In this document: one piece after another, positions 11,010-22,431 of the stretch
How the letters are laid out: the number at the start of each line of letters is the position of its first letter
Position numbering within the stretch: the stretch's first letter is position 1
Source of the DNA: Dicyema japonicum
Lineage: Eukaryota > Dicyemida > Rhombozoa > Dicyemidae
Assembly (NCBI GenBank): GCA_011109175.1
Contig: RDEW01000053.1
Coordinates: 62,001-126,000, forward strand
DNA: 64,000 bases
Direction of reading: 5' to 3'
Translations under genes and position numbers: made by a program
The notes under the pieces: model-generated
What the model saw: the letters and a program-made list of their open reading frames with translations, nothing else
The model's database searches: none
Told to the model about the DNA's origin: nothing

Positions 11010-11832
11010 TTGGCTTACAAACTTCTTTAGTGGACGAAGAGGAAGAGTAATTTCACATTCCACATTTTCTGTCACTAAATTTTTTCCAAATGGGGTCCCA
11101 CAGTGATTTCCACTTTCACATATTCTCTTCATATTCTTTATGAGCGATATGCCTTTCCATAGCAGCAACGATACTCTGGTCATCGATAAGTGATGACGAC
11201 ATGGCAGCAAGAGACCAGTGTATCACACAGAGGGTTCCTGCTTACAAGATTTACTGGAAAACCTGAGCTTCTGGATAATGAGGAATCTATTACACACAAG
11301 TTCTGAAAAGTCTAGAACTATATTTTTACTTAAAAAAGACTATTAAACTCTGCACCTTTTTGGAATGTCAATCCCCTCTACGAACTCTATCAAAATACTG
11401 GGGATCACATACGACCCCCTTATGACTTTCAGCAAAAATGTCACCAACGTCATTTTCTTCTCACAACGAAAACTAAATTTTGTAAAAAAAACACTTCTCG
11501 GGTACTAAAAAGCTGTTTTACTCTTCATAAGCCATCTTTATACGCAATAATTCAACCGACAATCAGCTACTACTGCGCGGCATGGGACACAAACCTATTT
11601 TATAAGAACCTAAAGAAAATCAATGTCTTCCAAGAAACAGTCATAAGGGTCCTGCATGAGTTCTCCTCGCCACTATTTCCAACTCCATTCAAGAAATGGC
11701 TCTCGGGAGGAACACCGAGAAGGTCGGGATCATCTGACAGCCATTCATTCCCTTTTATTTTGTCTGTGATCCTTGGTTTTAAATAAATAAATTTAATAAT
11801 CTGTCAAATTGTGTAAAATGTTATATTCAACC
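11010..11832 (+). mobile_element. Jockey-like LINE fragment with 3' end
   Basis: On the plus strand, broken frames show FFSGRRGRVISHS, a FPNGVPQ motif, and later IKILGITYDPLMTFS, a thumb-region signature of jockey-type reverse transcriptases. The 3' terminal part (about 11600-11832) is repeated on the minus strand at 15318-15640. Both contain KINVFQETVIRVLHEF in translation and both stop at the same terminal sequence around GTCAAATTGTGTAAAATG, which therefore marks the true 3' end of the family. The cramped-like gene starts about 100 bp away on the opposite strand. Confidence 0.75.
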
Positions 11833-11884
11833 ACTAAATCTCAAAATAAGTGGACAATAGTAGAATTAATTATAAAGGTATACA

Positions 11885-12325
11885 TGAAGCTACTTTATAA
11901 CGCGAGGCCATGGGGCAAAACCTCAACTCTTTCCACAGAAAACAACTTCGATTTTTTCTGGGAGTCTACTGGCCAAACCGGATAACCAACAACGAGCTAT
12001 ATAGAATTACTCAAACAACAATAATTGGGAATATAGTTACTTCTGCAAAATGGCAGCTTTTTGGACATATCCAAAAGCTTCGGAAATGGCACCGGCAAAT
12101 CAGGCCATGGAATCATATTTTTTTGTATTAAACAAAACAACGTATCGAGGTCGACAAAGAACTCATTTGCATAGGAAGAATACTGAAAACAGCAGAGGAC
12201 CTGGATGATCTGAGGGCGGATGCGAGAAACAGGGGAGGATGGAAACGACTCACAGCGTGTGTCCATAGATTCATGGTAAAAGTGGAATCTCAAATTAGTT
12301 AACTTTTCTGGTTCCACGGATATTA
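11885..12325 (+). mobile_element. LINE family A fragment (RT C-terminal part and 3' end)
   Basis: The translated segment FHRKQLRFFLGVYWP...RITNNELYRITQT is the post-RT region of a LINE family found repeatedly in this window (also 12557, 19490, 39780 and 61405). It is closest in sequence to the minus-strand copy at 39780-40919, sharing long stretches around the ACCAACAACGAGCTATATAG segment. Several stops and shifts mark it as dead. It ends in a run of TAA/AAT units at about 12325, like other copies. Confidence 0.75.
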
Positions 12326-12556
12326 CTAATAATAATAATACATGAAGCAAAGCACTCGTTACAAGTTCGAACCAGACCGCATGGCTAAATGGTCTCTATT
12401 AATGAACACTTCGTATACGGATATAGTCGAGATCAAGCGAATGGAACAACGCAGTACGAAAACTAGAGGAAGACCATAAAACTTGGCTCGCTTTTTGGGA
12501 ACTCCAAAGACATTGCGAGAAGGAAATTGTTATTTACGGTGACGATGTAAAAGGTT

Positions 12557-13075
12557 TTGATAGGATGGACCCAAAGGCGTCCAGTCTGCCCAGCACTCCC
12601 ACTCAGATTGTATGAGGCTTTTGTGAAACCGATCCTTACGTATAACTCTAGAACATGGGGAATATCGACTTTTTTTCATAAGAATCAACTTCGGTTTCTC
12701 TTGGGATTAAAGTGGCCAATGCGTGTAAGGGGTGAAGCATTATACAAAAAATGCTCCTCTGGACCTTTAAGCACCCTGATCATGCAGATGCACTGGAAAC
12801 TGGTAACATTCTAAGAATGGAGCGAGATATGTCAGAAAACATAATCTGGGACATTTGTGAAAAGTTCAGAGGCCGTCCACGTATAACACTTCCCGAAGTC
12901 CTTAATGAAGATTTGAGACCAGTAAACAAAACACTAAAAAACGGTGAAGACCTCAGCAGTCTTTGGAGTCTGGCATCGAATAGGAGAGGGTGGGAGAGAC
13001 TAGTATTTCGGATCACAAAAAGCGGCACAAATGGAATTATAGCTAATATGATTCTATGCTGTTGCTAATAATAAG
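12557..13075 (+). mobile_element. LINE family A fragment, second copy
   Basis: Translations give KPILTYNSRTWG, then HKNQLRFLLGLKWPMR, then FRGRPRITLPEVLNEDL and LASNRRGWERLV, in the order seen in the copy at 19490-20060. The two reading frames overlap with a shift near 12780. The end at about 13070 (GCTAATAATAAG) resembles the AATAAT tail of the family. It sits in tandem with the copy at 11885 in the same direction. Confidence 0.75.
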
Positions 13076-13699
13076 ACATTCGTGTCAAATATCAGACACT
13101 ACTCGAAAAACTTATAAACTCGCCTGGGGATGAAGAAAAACTTCCTGACATTTGATTCCTCGGAGACACAATTAAAAAGAGTATGTAAACTGAAAAATCT
13201 TAACTACTCTTTAAAGGAGATCGATGGACAATCGGCGGAGGATATATTTGTTTGGATGTCTTTCAGATCATATCTTGTTCTCGTTGCCGGAAATTCCGTA
13301 GCTACAAAGGAGTCGGAGTTAGACATACTGTAAATCATAGAAATCTTGTTTTTATTGGTAGAATGGGGGTGATTGTTCGTGAAGAAAATATTGGAGGAGT
13401 GATCGCTAAGAAACAAATTTTCAATTTGCCTAACAATTCCAGAAGACGGAGATTTCCATGATGAAATTAGTCCCCCACATCACAAGGAGACATTTATTGA
13501 CTTCCTAGTGCATCCCAAAATCATCTTCAAAATTCAAACATTTCGTAATTTGGAAGATTGCCTCGACTCACGAGAAGAAAGAATAGAAACTTTTAAGAAC
13601 TCCCACAGAAGACTACGCAATCTTTAACCACATCGTGGGATATAAGGCCAAAATGTTGAATCGTCAGGAATTCATATTTATTTTGAGTTTAACTTTGGA
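13076..13699 (+). other. Unassigned, partly open region
   Basis: Several plus-strand frames stay open for 60-70 codons (13130-13333, 13252-13461, and a third ending with a TAA near 13629 that includes KETFIDFLVHPKIIFKIQTF). They may be exons of an unknown gene or the N-terminal part of the LINE that follows at 13700. A CSRCRKFRSY stretch might be a zinc-binding piece. I could not join them with introns of the usual size. Confidence 0.3.
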
Positions 13700-14830
13700 A
13701 TTTTTTTTCACCTCGAATGTTCAGCAATCATTAGATATTTGAGGATAATCGTGTCTCTGGCTTGAAAAAAATTCATTCCCATGGGCCGCTCTCTACGTCC
13801 TTCGCATTTGAAGCACGCGCTTTCATTCAAAAAGAAATAAACAAAAAATCTAACGACAATCAATGAAAAGATATCAAAACTTAGTAAAGAAGTCATGCGG
13901 AACATCCCAGAACACAACAAAGAACACTGGCAAACCGTGTTGAAAAAAGTACAAAAATAACTCTTCCACCGCATTATGGAAATCGATAAGGAGGCTCAAG
14001 AAGTGCTTTCCAGCTTAATTCGCACGAGAACCAGATCCAAATGAAGTACTACTTGAACATCAAAGACCTGGATCTTCGTTAACTATATAATGAGGATTAT
14101 ATGTCCCAACATAACTATATAGGAGGAATCAGTTGTCAAAAAAAATAAATAACTCGTCGTTCCCAGAATCACACGAACTGAAGCACTTTTGACTTTACGC
14201 AATAACACAAATCTCCAATCTTTCGATAAAAGAAAACAAGATTCCGTTTGAGAAATCCTAGAAACACCATATTCTGAAGAAACACAAGCCACCAAACTTT
14301 ACCTCATCCTTACCGACCGGTATCCATAGCTGATGTTTGAAAAATGGTCGGCGGATGTTGGAAAATCCTCCGTTCTTAATATTTTCATTTTTTTCTACAT
14401 GGACTTTGCGTGGCACTCACTACAATGTACGTAACAAAACTTGACCAATTCATCGCCGACGGTTTAAATACTTCCAACCCACACGGGGAACTGTATTGGT
14501 CTTAGTGGATATCGTGAAGGCTTTCAATTCAGTCTCCCATAAGATCCCTACAGCAAAAAACTTCATGATGTCTATCCTCCAAACTAAATGATTGGTTAAC
14601 TTCCTTAACGGTCGCATGGACCAAGTGGTGGCAAACAGTCAAAATCAAAACCGCGATATCTACTAAATGGAAGGATCATCTTGTTACTAACCTTATTCAA
14701 CCTGTTCCCCGATGAGCCTTCCTCCACAATCACCCAAAATTCAATTCTGCTATCGTATGCTAATGATCTCGTGATTTCAGCGAAACATCAAAGATTCTAG
14801 GCGGTAACAAGGTCCCTAAAAAGACAATAA
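13700..14830 (+). mobile_element. Degenerate jockey-like LINE, central RT region
   Basis: On the plus strand, broken frames contain LVDIVKAFNSVSH (the first catalytic RT aspartate segment), a LTSLTVA/NGR segment, and LLSYANDLVISAKH, a damaged form of the YADD box in which the first aspartate has become asparagine. Together with stop codons every few dozen residues this marks a long-dead element. No 3' end was found. Confidence 0.65.
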
Positions 14831-15317
14831 GCCTGGTGATCATTAGTTTTTGAAGAAGCGCTTAAAGGTTTCACCAGGTGAGGTAAATAGCATTAGAATG
14901 GCGTATACAAAGGATATATCATAAAATCGTAAATTTCCGTCGAATTTTAGGGGGTCGACTTAAACAACGAGTCGACTTATATACCAGGCAAATACGGTAT
15001 AGGTTGTGTACATCCAAGAATGCATTATTATTATCAACCCCAGGCTTACCATTGTAAGCCCAGCACAAACAGTCATAACTAACTAATCCAAGGAAGGAAC
15101 CAAAGGGAGAACATCTGCTTGTGCCGACCAAATCCATCTTCCAATACTTCATTACAGGCTTCCGCTTCCGAAGAGAGGTGAGGAAGTAGGTCCGCCCTTT
15201 TCCATTTTTGTCCCACGTCCTACCGTCGAGGACATCACTTATTCTTTAGCGGAATAGTTTTCATAATGCAATCATCATCAGAGGATTTGGTCAGGAAGAT
15301 TTTGAGATTAAGCCGTT
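14831..15317. other. Gene-free stretch with a possible transposon terminus
   Basis: Around 14950-15000 the minus strand reads like a transposon end (TACCGTATTTGCCTGG followed by TATAAGTCGAC), but no matching second end was found. Nothing else recognisable. Confidence 0.3.
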
Positions 15318-15640
15318 GAATATAGCATTTTACACAATTTGACAGATTATTAAATTTATTTTTTTAAACCAAGGATCACAGACAAAATAAAAGGAAATGA
15401 ATGGCTGTCAGATGATCCCGACCTTCTCGGTGTTCCTCCGAGAGCCGACGCACTTCCTGTATGAATGAGACACTTTTCGGAATTTTAAAGATTTCAATCG
15501 GGCTCCCGTACTCTTCACAAGTTTCTCGAATGGAGTTGGTAATAGTGACGAGGAGAACTCATGCAGGACCCTTATGACTGTTTCTTGGAAGACATTGATT
15601 TGACCTTGGATTTTTTTGGATATTGACATCTAAAATCAAT
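15318..15640 (-). mobile_element. 3' end of jockey-like LINE (second copy, opposite orientation)
   Basis: Complementary copy of the 3' end seen at 11600-11832, with the same terminal sequence and the same encoded tail (INVFQETVIRVLHEFSS). The two copies are about 3.5 kb apart and inverted. It is truncated at its 5' side, the usual result of incomplete reverse transcription. Confidence 0.75.
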
Positions 15641-15689
15641 TAACCACAATTAATTCACTTTTATTCATAAATCGAATTATCCTTGTTAG

Positions 15690-16250
15690 AAAAATGCATA
15701 TTAAAAGTATGATCAGGACTAGCCAAGAGTACAATGATATTGTTTCATACCTACAATGAAGATCATCAACCATAATTTTACACGAATGCAAAAATTTCGG
15801 TTTTTTAAGAAAGCCAATTTTTTCTTGTTAGAATATTCTAAACTCTTTACAAATGATGTGGCTCATAAACGTGTTATTGCTCAGGACGATATTCAAACTA
15901 TGAACATAGAATGCATGAAACAGCATTTGACCACTCATTATGGAATCAATAAACTAAAAGAATTATGCAACAATTATTAATTCACCATAAAAAGATCCAT
16001 TATGCGTGATGTATGTTCCGAATGCACAGCATGTGCACAAAGCCAACCTTTAAAAGCTCAAATTCCTATGATTTACATTAAAGCAAAGTTACCTCGAGAA
16101 AGATTTCAAATGGACTTGGTGGATTTAAGTCGATGGTCCCAGGCCAATGATGGCTTTAAATATATATTTAATATTAGTGACGTACATTACAAATTTTGTT
16201 TTGTAGAAGCGATCGTTTCAAAAGAAGCAACTGTTTGTAAGGTTAAATAG
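15690..16250 (+). mobile_element. Retroviral-type integrase fragment
   Basis: Two open pieces in sequence encode a zinc-binding HHCC-like domain (HLTTHYGINKLKELC, then CSECTACAQSQP) and the beginning of an rve-type integrase core (RERFQMDLVDLSRW, followed by YIFNISDV). The aspartate in the FQMDLVDL segment is in the position of the first catalytic acidic residue. The rest of the core is missing and there is a stop between the two pieces. It may derive from a Ty3-type LTR element or a related integrase-bearing transposon; no LTRs, protease or RT are seen nearby. Confidence 0.7.
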
Positions 16251-17639
16251 ACTCTAATATGAGGTTAAACTCCTATGTTAATAGAGCTCAATAGATGGAA
16301 TTACGATTAATAAATCACCGACGACCATGGAGAAACTAAGCGAAAAAAACAAAAATGGACACCAATGCCAAAAAGAAAGTGCTCGTCCGCAACGAACTTG
16401 TGTAGGCTCAAGGAATCAACACCGAGAAAAGATGAGAGCCTTGATCCAATTCGTCTGGATCACTTAGTTTATTTTTTCGGTTTAACAGTGGTCTTTGGAA
16501 TTTAATTAATTTAATTAAAGGATATGGATGTTTTCAAGGTGGAGGAGAGGGTCAAAGCTTGATGGAATTGTCTCCAGATTCTTCAAAGGCGTCTGGTTGT
16601 CCTCAAAGTAAAGCAGAGGGTCAAAGCTTATATAGAAACGCTATTGTTACGGAAGACTTTGGAGAATAGGGAAGCTGAGGAGAGGCATGGAATATCAATA
16701 CCTGTTGAGGAAGAAGACGGCATGGATTGTCGACGTAAGAAAGTCTCTAATGTGGGGTTGCTGCGACGTGAACACGCCTATATAGGCAATAGAAGTGGCC
16801 CCAAGAAGAGAAGATTGAATTATACTGGCGTTATAAAAGAATTACTTTTACTTATGGTTTATAAAAATAAATAATAATTTTAGGCAATATTTCGCAAAAA
16901 AGTCAAATATTTATTCATCATAAATGCTGCAGCTATAAATATTTTATTGAATCATTATTTCCGTTATAAATTGTCAAGTCATCTGCATTAATTTTGTGAT
17001 CATCCATTATTTTGTTGCCACGTTTATTTTCGAGAATAAAGTCATCCACAGGATTTTTAGAAATTTCTGATCCGTTGGCTTTATTTTCTTCTAACAATTA
17101 ATTATTAAAATACAAAATAAGCTAATTTAAAAATAAAAAAAAATGTCCCAATAATGAAATTTTTTATAATTCTGAATTATTAAAAAATTTTTTTTAAATA
17201 AAAATTTATTAAGGTAATTAAAATTTAAAAATTTTAGAAATAATCCCTTGTTTTTCAAACTACTCAAAAATAAGATATAACACACCATGGGTATGCTTAA
17301 GGTCATGAGGGTGTCGAATGCTATTCATAGAATCTTAGTTTATTTTTTTGCGGGATTAGTTCGCCATTCAAAAATAGTTCGTCGGAATAACTTGATAGTC
17401 TTCTCTTTGACCTAAAAAGAGAAGTCGACGACTTTTCCGTGGACATTGACATTGAATTTGTATTCAAATATTCATGAAGTCTGTAAAGAGTAATTAACAC
17501 TGTTTTTATTAATGGATATGTTGCAGACAGTGTTAGTGCCGTGAGTGATCAGATCCAAACTTTTTAATAACAATCAAAATTAAAATTATTCCATTCTCCA
17601 TTTTAAATTATATAAGAACAGATTGACAATTAGCATGAA
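16251..17639. other. Mostly non-coding, with a low-confidence ORF at 16644-16874
   Basis: A 76-residue frame (16644-16874, plus) is rich in charged residues and contains GPKKRRLNYTGVIKELLLL. A frame upstream from about 16522 carries a related GAGGGTCAAAGCTT repeat. I do not recognise it, and a splice model that keeps it in frame is not unique. The stretch 16880-17639 is AT-rich with nothing visible. Confidence 0.3.
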
Positions 17640-18473
17640 GCAATGTGCTTCTTTATTTAATTCGAACAAAAAAGTCAAGCAATTCAATCGAAAGTGAAAT
17701 GGATGGAAACATTACCATTTAAGAAATGGCTAAAAATCCTTGGAATAATCTTCGATACGTTCACATGTTTTGCACGGCATATTTGAAATGTGCACATAAT
17801 ATAAGAAAAAAATCAACTTGTTAAAAAACCTAACCAAGTTAAAGACAATCGATAATCATTTCGCCCCCATTACTTTTTACTCGCAATATAACTATCAATG
17901 CATTTTTATCACTGCGCCATATGACATTGAATGGGATGTCTATTTTGTTTGACTTTAAAATGACAGTCTTCCTTCTTAATCTTTTTTCAGAGGTAAAAAA
18001 TGAAACAAAGTAAAAAATTAATCATATGCGGTTTACCTCTTGTTTAATTAGCGGAATGTTAAATTAATGTTAAATTGCGGAAGCTAATCTGAGATGTTGT
18101 TGATAATGCCTCGATCAATCTATGCTGTTCCTTATTTGATGACTTAATTTTGTAGAATTAATTAGTTCACAGTGGTATTTGTGGAAGCTGGAAAAATGCA
18201 TTTTTAAGCTCAGGAGAATAGAGTCTGTCACTTGACAAATGTCTTGCGAATCCTTTTCAGGATATAGAGTGCAAGAGAACTACAATTGGTTAGTCGGGAT
18301 AATTTTAATAGTAACGTGGTATAAAAATCTGTAGAGCAGAAACAACTTTAGAATTAATAAAAAATTTAGAATGAAAGCAAATTACCCAAAATCAAATTAC
18401 ACGCTTCAAAAATTTTGCTGAATAATATTTGCTATAAAATGAATTTTTAAACGATTTTTGAAATTTGAAGAAA
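17640..18473. repeat. 5' flank of the duplicated metalloprotease unit
   Basis: Parts of this flank recur elsewhere: 17690-18000 resembles 20590-20830 (TTAAGAAATGG...AAATCCTTGG and the TGTCTA...GACTT..AAGATGAC segment), and 18170-18290 resembles 23070-23190 (GGAGAATAGAGTCTGTCAC type sequence). The duplicated unit therefore includes several hundred bases upstream of the protease gene. Confidence 0.6.
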
Positions 18474-19132
18474 ATGAATTTTCTATTTTACACATTATTC
18501 TGTGCTTTCGTTGGTAATTTATTTTTAAACAATTTTAGATAACAGACATTTAAACAGAAGATTCTATGTCTCCACTGTTCTTGATAAAAATTTTGTTTAG
18601 ATTTTATATTTTACATATAGCAAAAAGAATTCGGTTTTGATAAACCCCAAATGAGACAGTACGTTAAAAAATTGTTCGACCAGGCTCAAAAAGTATACAT
18701 TTATCTAATCAGTTTTTTGGAGCGATCAAAATAGAATTAAGTCTTTTAGAAATATACTTCACTGACGATGTTACATCAACTGATCCATACCGTGCTTCTG
18801 TATACGCAAGGAATAAAAGATATTTTCATAAGGCAGATGCACTTTTGTTCTTTGAGTAATTATTCACACTATTTCTCAGAGATGCTTATGTCAAATCGAA
18901 ATCTGGAAAACGTAAAGTGGGAAGAGCATATATGGGAAGTGTCTGCTCATATCAAGCCGTGGCGATTCTGTTTAAAAAATCTTCTGATGAACAGACATCA
19001 TCGGATATAGCTCATGAGTTATTCCACGTGCTTGGATTTAACCACGTCGACCCCCATGAGAGTAATTGCAATTCAAATTGTTTAATGAATCCTTATTACT
19101 ATTACTCTGAGTATAAAAAATTCTTAATTTGA
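18474..19132 (+). CDS. Small secreted reprolysin-like metalloprotease (copy 1)
   Basis: A five-exon model stays in frame: 18474-18513, 18539-18594, 18621-18692, 18713-18855 and 18880-19132, with introns of 25, 26, 20 and 24 nt. The product is about 187 residues: a hydrophobic signal peptide (MNFLFYTLFCAFV), then a metzincin fold start (RRFYVSTVLDKNF), the IKIELSLLEIYFTDD strand, GRAYMGSVCS, the zinc site SSDIAHELFHVLGFNHV (HExxHxxGxxH, first histidine near residue 149) and a Met-turn in CNSNCLMNP. This matches the catalytic core of ADAM/reprolysin proteases (M12B), but there is no propeptide or disintegrin region. A further 23-nt intron (19111-19133) may lead to a C-terminal extension, which copies 2 and 3 keep open. 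In copy 1 that extension is frameshifted, so I end at the TGA. Probably secreted; substrate unknown. Confidence 0.82.
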
Positions 19133-19489
19133 GACATGTATCGAAAAAAACACTCACACGTTACCTAGATTGAATAACAGATTGAGGTGTCTTACATCGA
19201 GTAATGAATTGTTTTAATTTTAGTCAATGTTACTAATAATGTCCCGAGGATGCTGGGACCAAATATGAGTCAAATGGAGCTAATTTCTGGATTTACTCCT
19301 TTCTTCTTTTCCTGGTACGATATGCTAATCATAATTTAGGCTCTTAATTAGAAACTTCTCTAACTATTACTAACCATAATTTAATAAAACTTAACTATTA
19401 AAGACAATTAAAATTTAATTTAAAAAAATTAAAAATAGTATTAAAAAAGACAATTAAAAATTAATTAAAAAGATAGCGAAGATATTTTA
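19133..19489 (+). pseudogene. 3' continuation of protease copy 1, frameshifted
   Basis: This is homologous to 24360-24560 behind copy 3. In copy 3 the frame can continue through a 23-nt GT-AG intron to a hydrophobic tail (LWIYSFFLFLVQF). In copy 1 a base is missing near 19156 and another near 19238, breaking the same frame. After 19360 the sequence is AT-rich. Confidence 0.5.
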
Positions 19490-20060
19490 CGTAGGAAAAC
19501 TCTAGCCAATGCTGCGTTAAATAAACTAAGAATCTATGGCTCAATCAAAGAGGTATCGACACGAAAATGAGAATCCTATTATACGACTCATTCATAAAAC
19601 CCGTACTTTTATATAACGCTGGAACTTGGGCGACCTCATCAGCGGATATGGAAAAACTAGACTCGTTCCACAGAGGTCAGCTGAGAAAAATAACGAGAAC
19701 TACTTGGCCTACGAGAATATCGAGGAATGCTTTATATAAGAGATGTAGCACTAGACCTATCAGCTTAGAAGTACTGGAATCCCGATGGAAGCTCTTCAGA
19801 CACGTGCTGAGGATAGAATTAACATCCCCACCGAACATATTTATGGAAACATACTTTGTTAGTCAATAAGGCTGCTATCGTGGAAGACCTAGAACAACAC
19901 TGCCAATAGTCTTACGAAAAGACCTGGTCAATATCAAAAGAAATCTAAAAAATGCCGACGACCTGGACAACATGAGAGCCTTGGCTAGGAACAGGGGAGT
20001 ATGGAAAAGGATGACATCTAACCTTGTTTCTTTTGCTGCACATGCGGGGTTAGTCGGTTA
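19490..20060 (+). mobile_element. LINE family A, C-terminal part with 3' UTR
   Basis: A 100-residue frame (19567-19869) reads KPVLLYNAGTWATSS, FHRGQLRKITRTTWP and LYKRCSTRPISLEVLESRWKLF. After a shift near 19870 it continues as YRGRPRTTLPIVLRKDL and LARNRGVWKRM. It is the clearest copy of this family's C-terminal region. Just past the stop it contains TTTGCTGCACATGCGGGG, which is also found in the minus-strand copy at 61405-61640 and marks the conserved 3' UTR. Confidence 0.85.
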
Positions 20061-20310
20061 GATTTTGGGATTTAAGTGCATTTTCGACCTCTAATGGTAA
20101 GAATGATATATGATCATGACAACATCTTTTTTATCAAACAATGGAAGACTCTTGCATTTTCTCTAGGTAAGTAGCTATTCTGAGCGTAGAACTTCATCAT
20201 TCTCTCGAGTTCCTTTTTTGTGTATTCAGGACTGTTTCTCTTCCCAAGGTTTTCGATCTTCGAAAAAGCGTTTCACATAATTGACAAGGACCTCAGCTTG
20301 TTAAACGCGG
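20061..20310. other. No feature seen
   Basis: Non-coding by eye. Confidence 0.3.
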
Positions 20311-20546
20311 AGGTGATTTTTTCCAATCGTCACTTTCTTCTTTATTTCGCTTTCTGCACTCAAATTCGGTTTTACTCTCGTGGCATTTGGATGCTTTTGA
20401 GACGATTACGTTCAAATCTTTTTTGTTTTGTGATTACATGGGAAACTCCGTTATCAAGTGAATTGAAACGTACACCATCGAAATCTGCCAATTTTTGTCC
20501 ACATATTGCGCAAAATTTTCCAATTAACGTTTTTAATCCGGGAAAG
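20311..20546 (-). CDS. Possible last exons of an unknown gene with a CxxC motif (tentative)
   Basis: On the minus strand an open stretch encodes KFCAICGQKLADFDGVRF followed by a basic segment. A 22-nt GT-AG interval near 20362-20383 would join it in frame to a final lysine-rich exon ending in TAA. No start codon or upstream exon could be placed. The plus-strand 147-residue frame at 20220-20663 overlaps it and looks like a shadow. Confidence 0.3.
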
Positions 20547-21640
20547 TGTTTCGTATTTTATTCAACGATAAGCGTGCCTTTCAGCGGAAGTGGATGGAAA
20601 AATAACCGTTTAAGAAATGGAAAAAAATCCTTGGATAATCTTAGCAGCATATCTCAAATGTGAGAATAAATCCGTCCGTAAAACTTTTTACTCGAATATA
20701 CTTAACCATGCAGTTTTATGAATGCGCCTATGGCATTCAATGATGTCTACTTTGACTTCAAGATGACTGTCTTTCTTCCTAGTCTTATGTCCGATATGAA
20801 AAAAAGATGAAAAAATCAAAAAAATCGAATTTCATATGCGGTTTTACTAATTGACCTCTAGTTTAATTGGTTGGAACGTTAAATTAATAAAATTTAATTA
20901 ATATCCTTTTTTAAACCAAATATTATAAACCAAGTCTACTTTAGTCTTTACAATGATGTCAAGTGGAAATCTTATTTTATTTATTAAGAGCGCAAGTAGG
21001 CGTCTAGATGAGGGCCCGACTTGAACATGTCAGGATTACGGATTATTTAGTTTGGCGTAACCATTTGTCTTTGGAATAATTTGATTCATTTCATTGCCTG
21101 AATAAATAATATGTTCTGAGACCATGTTGACTCAACTAACTGTAACTACGACTATTCGTATGCTGCTTCATCAAACTGCATCATTTATCGAACCCCTACT
21201 TACTAAAGATACAATTCGTGAATTTTGGTGATAATGCATCGTTGCAATGTGCGATGACTAGGACTTCATAAATACGACATTTTGAGCTAAAAATTGACTA
21301 AAAAACATTGACTTTATGAAATTTTATCCAGAAAAAAATTTTAATGTGAAAAAAACTAATCTAAACTTATTAAAATATAGAATAATGTAATTAATGACGT
21401 TTTCAGGTTAAAAACTTTGGTCTTTAGATAATAATTTTAAAATAATAAAAAGCTTTTCTGAATAGATACAAGGATATTTTACAAATAGCAGTATATGCAT
21501 GGAGAAATATATTGTTTTTCCATTTTTAATAAAAAAACTTATTAACAGATTATCTAAATTCCAGATACTTCTTAATTCCGCATAAATCGTTACTGAAATA
21601 CAATTTTTGAATATGCTAGCTCCGTAGTTTATTTAATAGA
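20547..21640. other. Flank of second protease unit, AT-rich
   Basis: 20590-20830 resembles 17690-18000 (see there). The remainder is AT-rich with no open frame. Confidence 0.4.
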
Positions 21641-21649
21641 TTACTTCGA

Positions 21650-21900
21650 TTCTGTTTAAAAAATCTTCTAATGAACAGACATCATCGGATATAGCTCATG
21701 AGTTATTCCACGTGCTTGGATTTAACCACGTCGACCCCCATGAGAGTAATTGCAATTCAGATTGTTTAATGAATCCTTATTACTATTACTCTGAGTATAA
21801 AAAATTCTTTATTTGAGACATGTATCGAAAAAAACACTCGACACGTTACCTAGATTGGAAAACAGATTGAGGTGTCTTACATCGAGTAATGAATTGTTAA
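21650..21900 (+). pseudogene. Metalloprotease copy 2, last exon only
   Basis: From about 21653 the sequence is nearly identical to the last exon of copy 1, including the zinc-site segment HELFHVLGFNHV and the CLMNP Met-turn, but all upstream exons are missing and unrelated AT-rich DNA precedes it. Beyond the 23-nt intron-like interval its frame stays open (SKKTLDTLPRLENRL), unlike copy 1, which supports that interval being a real intron in the ancestor. Confidence 0.75.
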
Positions 21901-22431
21901 AATTCCATTTCCACCAAAATTGTTGTTATTTTTTGCAACAATAAAATTTTTACAATAATGTTCAACAATTTCAAGACAATTTCCCTTCTGACCAGAATTA
22001 TTTTGGGTAGATAGCCAATTTCAATAAATTTTTCTGTTTATGGAAAAAATTTATTTGTGTATTCACATACTCTTAGTAAATGCATTTAAAAAACTCAAAA
22101 AAGCTTCGGTCAAGTTACCTTTGGCATAACTTTTCTACGCTGCATAGGAGGAAGTAAAAACGACATCCAATACCCTCAAACAAGTTTTGTAAAATTTACT
22201 GTTCAGGTTATGAAAGGAAAATCATATTCGAGTCAGCATTAGTGACCCCATTGATCGTAGAGTCGGTATGTGGAATGAAAAAATCAGATATTTTTACAGT
22301 AGCACCTGTGAAATGCTAATAAAATTGATAGATCTGTTAGTTTGAAACGTTTATTAGACGAAAGATTCAATAAAAAAACTGTTTTCAGAAATTCGTGGTT
22401 GATAGAAAATTCACCGGAGATTTGTAATAAC
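21901..22431. other. Gene-free AT-rich stretch
   Basis: No coding frame or repeat recognised. Confidence 0.4.

Noticed and set aside
20220-20663. 147-codon plus-strand ORF as a gene
   Set aside because: Composition is odd (many F, R, S, N), there is no motif, and the opposite strand carries a more protein-like frame with a CxxC motif and a possible short intron.
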